NCBI RefSeq assembly: GCF_017355785.1
Contig: NZ_JAFEWE010000002.1
Coordinates: 484,618 to 548,617, forward strand
DNA length: 64,000 nt
Reading direction: 5' to 3'
Source: Desertivirga arenae
GTDB lineage: Bacteria > Bacteroidota > Bacteroidia > Sphingobacteriales > Sphingobacteriaceae
Part shown: one piece after another, positions 58,858 to 64,000 of the stretch
How the letters are laid out: each line of letters begins with the position of its first letter
Position numbering within the stretch: position 1 is the first letter of the stretch
Made by a program: the position numbers and the translations under genes
Notes under the pieces: model-generated
What the model saw: only the letters and a program-made list of their open reading frames with translations
What the model was told of the DNA's origin: nothing
Databases searched by the model: none

Positions 58858-59343
58858 TTAAAATTTAATTTTTTGTACGTACAGTTCGTCACTAAGTTCC
58901 AAAGCTATAGATTTTATTGATTTTTTTAACAAAGGATGAATAAAGTCAGGTGCAATCTCTAACATTGGCTCTACTGCAAACCTTCTGACATGAAAAAAAG
59001 GATGGGGAACCTTTAAATCCAATTCATCAATAACTTCGTCTGAATAGAAAAGAATGTCTATATCTATCACTCTCGATCCCCATTTCTCAATTCTTTCCCT
59101 TCCCAGGATTTTCTCTATCTCCAGCGCTGATCTCAAAACATCCTTGGCACTATGCTCCGTTACTAAAGCTAACACTTGATTAAGGTATTCAGGTTGTGCA
59201 TCTACTCCCCATGGAGCTGTTTCATATAAAGAAGATCCTTGCTTTATTGCACCAACCTTCTGGATCAGGAGCTCAGTCGCTTCATGCAGGTACTGCTCGC
59301 GATTTCCCATATTACTCCCCAGTAATAAATAAACTTCCTGCAT
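58858..59343 (-). CDS. folK: 2-amino-4-hydroxy-6-hydroxymethyldihydropteridine diphosphokinase
   Basis: The 161-residue protein has the HPPK signature: VYLLLGSNMGNREQYL, SSLYETAPWGVDAQPEYLNQ, and WGSRVIDIDILFYSDEVI followed by LKVPHPFFHVRRFAVEPM. It transfers pyrophosphate from ATP to the pterin in folate synthesis. It is divergent from sppA with an 87-base gap. Confidence 0.95.
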   Translation of the reverse strand: MQEVYLLLGSNMGNREQYLHEATELLIQKVGAIKQGSSLYETAPWGVDAQPEYLNQVLALVTEHSAKDVLRSALEIEKILGRERIEKWGSRVIDIDILFYSDEVIDELDLKVPHPFFHVRRFAVEPMLEIAPDFIHPLLKKSIKSIALELSDELYVQKIKF

Positions 59344-59430
59344 GAACCTTATATCTTATATATGTGTTGTAACGTTTCAAAGATATCTATATCTAACGTA
59401 TACTTGCACAAATAATTAAGCTCAGCGCGG

Positions 59431-61194
59431 ATGAAAAGTTTTTTTAAAATGGCATTTGCCTCTATGGTTGGAATGCTATTTTCCTTCTTTGCAATATTGC
59501 TAATCTTTATTTTAGTTGTAATGGCTGTTGCATCTAAAACGGATGAAGAAGTGGAGGTTAAGGCCAACTCGGTTTTACACATTCCCTTAGATTATCCGGT
59601 GGTTGAACGCGGACACGATGATCCATTCAGTAAATTAGACATAAATGCGTTTGGAAAAAGTAAAAGCGTAGGATTAAATGATGTCTTAGCAGCAATCAGG
59701 AGAGCGAAAACTGATGATAATATTAAAGGTATTTACCTTGACCTAAGCAGTCTTCAAGCCGGATATGCCACGCTTGAAGAAATAAGGAACGAGCTTTTGA
59801 ATTTCAAAAGGTCAAAGAAATTTATTCTGGCCTATAGCGAGGTGTATACAAAGAACAGCTACTATCTGGCTTCTGTAGCTGACAAAGTTTATTTAAATCC
59901 AGAAGGCATTGTGGAGTTCACGGGCTTTAGTTCCCAGCTAATGTTCTTCAAAGGGTCCCTGGAAAAACTCGGAATAGAGCCGCAGATTATCAAGGTAGGC
60001 ACTTACAAAAGTGCAGTTGAGCCCTTTATACTTGATCGGATGAGCGACCCAAACCGTCAGCAAGTAACTTCTTTCCTCGGTTCTCTGTATGATCACTATC
60101 TAAGCTTAATAGCAACAGCTAGAAAAATTCAGAAAGACTCTTTATTTGCGATAGCTGATCAGTTAAAAGTAAGAAGCCCTAAAGACGCTGTAGCTTTCAA
60201 ACTGGTAGATGCATTGCGTTATAAAGACGAAGTTCTTGATGAGTTGAAATCAAGAAGCGGAATTGAAAAAGACAAGGATGTAAAATCAGTTACTCTAACT
60301 GACTATATAAAAAATAATGAAACTGAAGACGGAGATTATAACACCAGAATTGCTATAGTATATGCTTCAGGAGAGATCACTGGAGGAGAAGGAAATGACG
60401 AAACGATAGGTTCTGAAAAAATTTCCAAAGCAATCCGCAAAGCCCGTATGGATGATAAGGTGAAGGCACTGGTCTTACGCGTTAATTCACCGGGGGGAAG
60501 TGCTCTTGCCTCCGATGTAATATGGCGGGAGGTTGTGCTAACCAAGAAAGTAAAGCCGGTAGTTGTTTCGATGGGAGATCTTGCTGCATCAGGGGGCTAC
60601 TACATTTCCTGCGCGGCTGATTCAATATTTGCTCAGCCTAATACAATTACAGGTTCAATCGGCGTTTTTGGAATCATACCTAATATGCAAAACTTCTTCA
60701 ACAATAAGCTGGGCATTACGTTCGACGGAGTTAAAACTGGTACCCATGCCGACCTTGGCACCATTACCAGACCGCTTACACCTGAAGAGAAGCTGATCAT
60801 CCAAAACGAAGTGAACCGCATCTACGACTCCTTTACAAAACGTGTTGCTGAGGGACGAAAGAAAACACAACAATATGTAAATGAGATTGGTCAGGGACGA
60901 GTATGGAGTGGTTCTGAAGCACTAAAAATTGGATTGATTGATAGACTTGGCAACATTGATGACGCAGTACGATCTGCTGCAAAAATGGCAAAAGTTACAG
61001 ATTACAGGATTGTTTCTTACCCGGTGCAAAAAGAAGGACTTAGTGCATTGTTCGACAAATCAGGTGATAAATTGCGTGTTTACTTCGCAAAAAAAGAGCT
61101 TGGAGATCAATATGAATATTACGAAAAGCTCAAGGCTGCAGTGAATTTAAAAGGTATCCAAACAAGGATGCCATTTGATATAAGTCTTCAATAG
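59431..61194 (+). CDS. sppA: Signal peptide peptidase SppA, long (67K) type
   Basis: The 587-residue protein has one N-terminal membrane helix (FASMVGMLFSFFAILLIFIL) and two peptidase S49 repeats. The catalytic Lys is in KVGTYKSAVEPF of the first repeat (near 195) and the Ser in MGDLAASGGYYIS of the second (near 386), as in the tandem E. coli enzyme. VLRVNSPGGSAL lines the active site. It degrades cleaved signal peptides in the inner membrane. A strong terminator follows at 9 bases. Confidence 0.95.
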   Translation: MKSFFKMAFASMVGMLFSFFAILLIFILVVMAVASKTDEEVEVKANSVLHIPLDYPVVERGHDDPFSKLDINAFGKSKSVGLNDVLAAIRRAKTDDNIKGIYLDLSSLQAGYATLEEIRNELLNFKRSKKFILAYSEVYTKNSYYLASVADKVYLNPEGIVEFTGFSSQLMFFKGSLEKLGIEPQIIKVGTYKSAVEPFILDRMSDPNRQQVTSFLGSLYDHYLSLIATARKIQKDSLFAIADQLKVRSPKDAVAFKLVDALRYKDEVLDELKSRSGIEKDKDVKSVTLTDYIKNNETEDGDYNTRIAIVYASGEITGGEGNDETIGSEKISKAIRKARMDDKVKALVLRVNSPGGSALASDVIWREVVLTKKVKPVVVSMGDLAASGGYYISCAADSIFAQPNTITGSIGVFGIIPNMQNFFNNKLGITFDGVKTGTHADLGTITRPLTPEEKLIIQNEVNRIYDSFTKRVAEGRKKTQQYVNEIGQGRVWSGSEALKIGLIDRLGNIDDAVRSAAKMAKVTDYRIVSYPVQKEGLSALFDKSGDKLRVYFAKKELGDQYEYYEKLKAAVNLKGIQTRMPFDISLQ

Positions 61195-61203
61195 ACCTTA
61201 CAT

Positions 61204-61235
61204 AAAAAGCCCGGTTGGTCAGGATCGGGCTTTTT
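61204..61235. terminator. Bidirectional terminator between sppA and the AI-2E family gene
   Basis: Arms AAAAAGCCCG (61204-61213) and CGGGCTTTTT (61226-61235) form a 10-bp stem with a 12-base loop. The A and T runs serve both convergent genes; the last bases overlap the stop codon of the minus-strand gene. Confidence 0.9.
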
Positions 61236-62337
61236 ACTTGTCATCAGAAGATTCTCCGGCATTCTTGGCCTTATTACTAAAGATTCCTTTTATCTTATCC
61301 ACCCAGGGCTTAGTAGGAGCCTTTTTCTTCTCCTCCCCTATTAAATACCCATAGGGTTTCAGTTCTTCAATATTGTCACAAACTATTTTAAGCATTCCTA
61401 AAAGAGGAATAGCCACGACCAGGCCGGCAACACCCCAAACCAACTCGCCAACAACTAATGCTATTATGGTGAACAAGGGGTTAATATTTACTTCCGCACC
61501 CACAACTAAGGGCTCGATAATGTAGCTCTGGACAAATTGCACTACAAAATAAGTTAGGATAACGCCTACTACCAATCCCGCTCCGCCCCCCTGGGTTACA
61601 GCCATCAACACGGTTAAAGCAGTACCTGTCAGGTTTCCTACGAACGGAATGATCTCCAGGATACCGCAAAGGATTGCAAAGAAAATAGCATTCTTAATTC
61701 CTGCGATTGAAAAGCCGATACCGTACAGGATCCATAGCATGATGATCATCATAGTGAGACCGGAAAGATACTTATAAGAAACAAGGGTAGTATCATGTAC
61801 AATCTTCTCCGTCATCTCTTTCCTATTCTCAGGCACAACTTTAAGAAGGAATTTCTTTAGATGATTTCGGGATATGAGGAATATAAAAATATAGACAACT
61901 ACCAGGATAAAATCCACAGCAAGGCCTAACGTGTTTGAAACCACTTTACCCATACTTCCTCCTGACGATCCTGAGGACTGCAATAACTTTTTCTGCTCCT
62001 GTTCCGTTATCCCTAATTTGGAATGAATGAATTCCTGCAACTGATGGATTAGGTCCGAGACCTTCCCCTGCATTTGAGAAAAGTCTTTTGCAATGTCCGA
62101 CATTTGCCAGATCAATAAGGCTACAATTCCGGCGAGAACGCCTGCTAAGACCAGAAGACCAAAGATGGCAGAAACTGGCCTGCTAAAGCCCCTGCCCTCA
62201 ATACGCTTGCACAGCGGTAACAATAGCATGGCAATAATAGCCGCCAGGGTAAAAGGGAACAAAAACGGCTTCGCATAATAAAGTCCCGCAAAAATTAAAG
62301 AGAATAAGAGAAGTACTTTAACCGCCTTGTTTAACAT
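61234..62337 (-). CDS. AI-2E family permease
   Basis: The 367-residue protein has about eight membrane helices arranged as in the AI-2E/UPF0118 family. Landmarks are FLFPFTLAAIIAMLLLPL, the central FILVVVYIFIFLISR and the end motif NPLFTIIALVVGELVWG with GLVVAIPLLGMLKIV. Members transport autoinducer-2 or ions such as sodium; function here is open. A charged tail (KKKAPTKPWVDKIKGIFSNK) follows. Confidence 0.88.
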   Translation of the reverse strand: MLNKAVKVLLLFSLIFAGLYYAKPFLFPFTLAAIIAMLLLPLCKRIEGRGFSRPVSAIFGLLVLAGVLAGIVALLIWQMSDIAKDFSQMQGKVSDLIHQLQEFIHSKLGITEQEQKKLLQSSGSSGGSMGKVVSNTLGLAVDFILVVVYIFIFLISRNHLKKFLLKVVPENRKEMTEKIVHDTTLVSYKYLSGLTMMIIMLWILYGIGFSIAGIKNAIFFAILCGILEIIPFVGNLTGTALTVLMAVTQGGGAGLVVGVILTYFVVQFVQSYIIEPLVVGAEVNINPLFTIIALVVGELVWGVAGLVVAIPLLGMLKIVCDNIEELKPYGYLIGEEKKKAPTKPWVDKIKGIFSNKAKNAGESSDDK

Positions 62338-62422
62338 GCTTTAGATTTATATAAGTGTGAATTATTCTCAGAACACTAAAAGAAGATGAGATGTTTTTTG
62401 AGGGGAGATTGAGGGATATATG

Positions 62423-62430
62423 TATTTTTG
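62423..62430 (+). promoter_or_regulatory. Minus-7 box directly before the polX-like ATG
   Basis: TATTTTTG is an exact TAnnTTTG box ending 5 bases before the ATG at 62436. A TTTG at 62397-62400 lies 22 bases upstream and could be the minus-33 element. Transcription would start at or close to the start codon. Confidence 0.45.
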
Positions 62431-62435
62431 AATCG

Positions 62436-64000
62436 ATGGAAAATAAAAGCATAGCGAGAACCCTCAGATTGTTCAGTCAACTAATGGAACTTCATGAAGA
62501 AAATCCATTTAAGGTAAAATCGCTGGCTACAGCTGCTTTCAAGGTAGATAAACTTCCCTTCTCTATAGCAAAGAAGAGTCCTGAGGAAATCGAGAAAATA
62601 GATGGATTAGGAAAAAGCACCGCCGCAAAGGTAATCGAACTACTTCAGACCGGAGCTATTCAGGAGATGGCCGATTTAATCAAGGAAACGCCTGCAGGTG
62701 TGGTTGAAATAATGGGCATTAAGGGAGTCGGGCCGAAAAAAGTTCTTGTGATCTGGAAAGATCTTGGAATAGAGAGTATTGGAGAGCTTTACTATGCTTG
62801 TAATGAAAATCGGCTGATCGAGGCTAAAGGCTTTGGATTAAAAACCCAGGAAGAGATCCGCAAGGCAATTGAGTTTAAGGTGGCAAGTAATGGCCGGTAT
62901 CTGTACGCCCAAGTAGAAGAAGTTGCCGAGTTATTAATAAAAGAAGCGACCGGACTTGCTGGAGGCATTCAGGTGTCTTTTGTGGGAGATTTCCGGAGAA
63001 GATGTGAAATCATTGATGGACTAGACTTTCTGATAGGCTGCCAAGATGCTTCGGGAATTATTTCCGACTTAAAGGAGATCCCTTATCTGAACGTCCTTGC
63101 AGAAAGTCCAGAAAAACTTGAAACAGAGCACGAAACGGGAATAAAAGCTTTATTTAATTTTTGCTCCCCTGACACCTTTAGCTATAACCTTGCTTTTCTA
63201 ACAGGGGCTGAAGGCCATAATAAAGAACTGCAAAACAGACTGGAAATTGGCGATAAAAGTTTTGAAACGGAGGAGCAACTGTATGCCCAAGCTGGTCTTC
63301 CTTTTATCGAGCCCGAACTAAGAGAAGGCCTATTTGAATTTGACCTGGCAGCAGCTGGAAGAATGCCGGAACTGGTGGAATGGAAAGATCTGAAAGGAAG
63401 TCTTCACAATCATAGTACCTGGAGCGACGGAGTACATACACTGGAGGAAATGGCTCTTTTTTGCAGGGACGAACTTAAACTGGAATACCTCGGGATATCA
63501 GATCACTCTAAGTCTGCTTTCTATGCTAAAGGCTTAACCGAGGAACGTGTGATAGCTCAGCATGAAGAAATAGACAAACTAAATCTTGAGATTGAAAATT
63601 TTAGAATATTTAAGGGTATTGAATCTGATATATTATTCGACGGCTCTTTAGATTATTCTGATGAGATTTTAGCCCGCTTTGATTTTGTTGTTGCATCGAT
63701 CCACTCCGTTTTCAAAATGAGTGAAGAAAAAGCTACCAGCCGTTTAGTTAAAGCGATCGAAAATCCATTTACCACTATACTTGGTCACCCTACGGGTAGG
63801 ATGTTATTAACGCGAAATGGGTATCCCATCGACTATAAAAAGGTCATAGATGCTTGCGCTGCTAATGGAGTTATCATTGAAATAAATTCTAACCCTCTCC
63901 GTCTCGACCTCGACTGGCGTTGGCATCAATACGCTCTCGAAAAAGGAGTAGAACTTTCGATAAATCCTGATGCCCATAGTAAGAAAGGATTTTACGATAC
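62436..64000 (+). CDS. polX: PolX-like DNA polymerase X / PHP protein (cut by window edge)
   Basis: The visible 521 residues begin with the 8-kDa-like helix-hairpin-helix domain (ARTLRLFSQLMELHEENPFK, EIEKIDGLGKSTAAKVIELL, IMGIKGVGPKKVLVIWKDLG). A nucleotidyltransferase-like region follows, and then a PHP phosphoesterase domain with SLHNHSTWSDG, LGISDHSKS, ASIHSVF, LGHPTGR and INPDAHSKK. PolX proteins fill gaps in base excision repair. Here the polymerase metal motif reads GDFRRRCEIIDGLDFL; the first Asp of the usual DxD seems to be Gly. The protein may keep the PHP nuclease but lack polymerase activity. The C-terminus lies beyond the window. Confidence 0.85.
   Translation, partial: MENKSIARTLRLFSQLMELHEENPFKVKSLATAAFKVDKLPFSIAKKSPEEIEKIDGLGKSTAAKVIELLQTGAIQEMADLIKETPAGVVEIMGIKGVGPKKVLVIWKDLGIESIGELYYACNENRLIEAKGFGLKTQEEIRKAIEFKVASNGRYLYAQVEEVAELLIKEATGLAGGIQVSFVGDFRRRCEIIDGLDFLIGCQDASGIISDLKEIPYLNVLAESPEKLETEHETGIKALFNFCSPDTFSYNLAFLTGAEGHNKELQNRLEIGDKSFETEEQLYAQAGLPFIEPELREGLFEFDLAAAGRMPELVEWKDLKGSLHNHSTWSDGVHTLEEMALFCRDELKLEYLGISDHSKSAFYAKGLTEERVIAQHEEIDKLNLEIENFRIFKGIESDILFDGSLDYSDEILARFDFVVASIHSVFKMSEEKATSRLVKAIENPFTTILGHPTGRMLLTRNGYPIDYKKVIDACAANGVIIEINSNPLRLDLDWRWHQYALEKGVELSINPDAHSKKGFYD

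Overview
The window looks like chromosomal DNA of a Bacteroidota bacterium, most likely of the Sphingobacteriaceae (Pedobacter/Mucilaginibacter-like). The signs are moderate to low GC, several TAnnTTTG minus-7 promoter boxes (the tRNA-Lys promoter is a textbook case with a minus-33 TTG and a 20-bp spacer), a Rho factor with a long acidic Ala/Pro-rich insert, a DUF2851 protein, a C5-pathway heme cluster with a HemC-HemD fusion, and GH140-type and GH5 glycosidases. Genus assignment is inference. Layout: 59 protein genes (two cut by the window edges), 3 tRNAs, and several terminators and promoters.

Region 1 (1-13.9 kb) is a carbohydrate island: two GH5 glycosidases, an apiosidase-like GH140 protein, a DUF3863-like secreted protein, a PQQ-type dehydrogenase fused to cytochrome c, two xylose-isomerase-like TIM barrel proteins (one a lipoprotein), a Gfo/Idh/MocA oxidoreductase, a phytanoyl-CoA dioxygenase-like enzyme, an MFS transporter and a ThuA-like protein. 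Its most striking feature is an exact 12-base motif, TAAAAAAGTATT on the minus strand, that sits upstream of five transcription units and marks them as one probable regulon. No SusC/SusD pair is present in the window.

Region 2 (13.9-20.3 kb) is a tripartite RND efflux operon (adaptor, pump, outer-membrane channel) preceded by a small unknown exported protein. Two identical tRNA-Lys(TTT) genes, an unknown small gene and tRNA-Leu(GAG) follow. Then come an orphan ABC ATPase whose start codon directly follows a terminator-like hairpin, and a sigma/anti-sigma-like/outer-membrane-protein operon.

Region 3 (25.9-35.3 kb) is a heme biosynthesis cluster read on the minus strand: hemA, hemCD, hemB, hemL, a histidine kinase/response regulator pair, a TPR protein, hemE and hemJ. 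It covers glutamyl-tRNA to uroporphyrinogen III and coproporphyrinogen III, plus protoporphyrinogen oxidation. The embedded two-component system may couple envelope or redox sensing to heme supply. A 500-base divergent intergenic region with interleaved inverted repeats separates it from a marR-hydrolase pair.

Region 4 (37-46 kb, plus strand) has a second sigma factor module with a four-repeat anti-sigma-like membrane protein and a Spy/CpxP-like protein, then a class III aminotransferase. It continues with the conserved but poorly understood circularly permuted ATP-grasp / alpha-E / transglutaminase operon, an orphan adenylate-forming enzyme, and two tiny acidic proteins.

Region 5 (46-64 kb) is mostly housekeeping: acyl-ACP desaturase, MBL hydrolase, LolA, FtsK, ankyrin protein, PspC-like protein, DUF2851, PyrF, Rho, PssA, Hpt protein, FolK, SppA, AI-2E family permease and a PolX-like protein whose polymerase metal site looks degraded. 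I saw no CRISPR array, prophage, IS element or rRNA.
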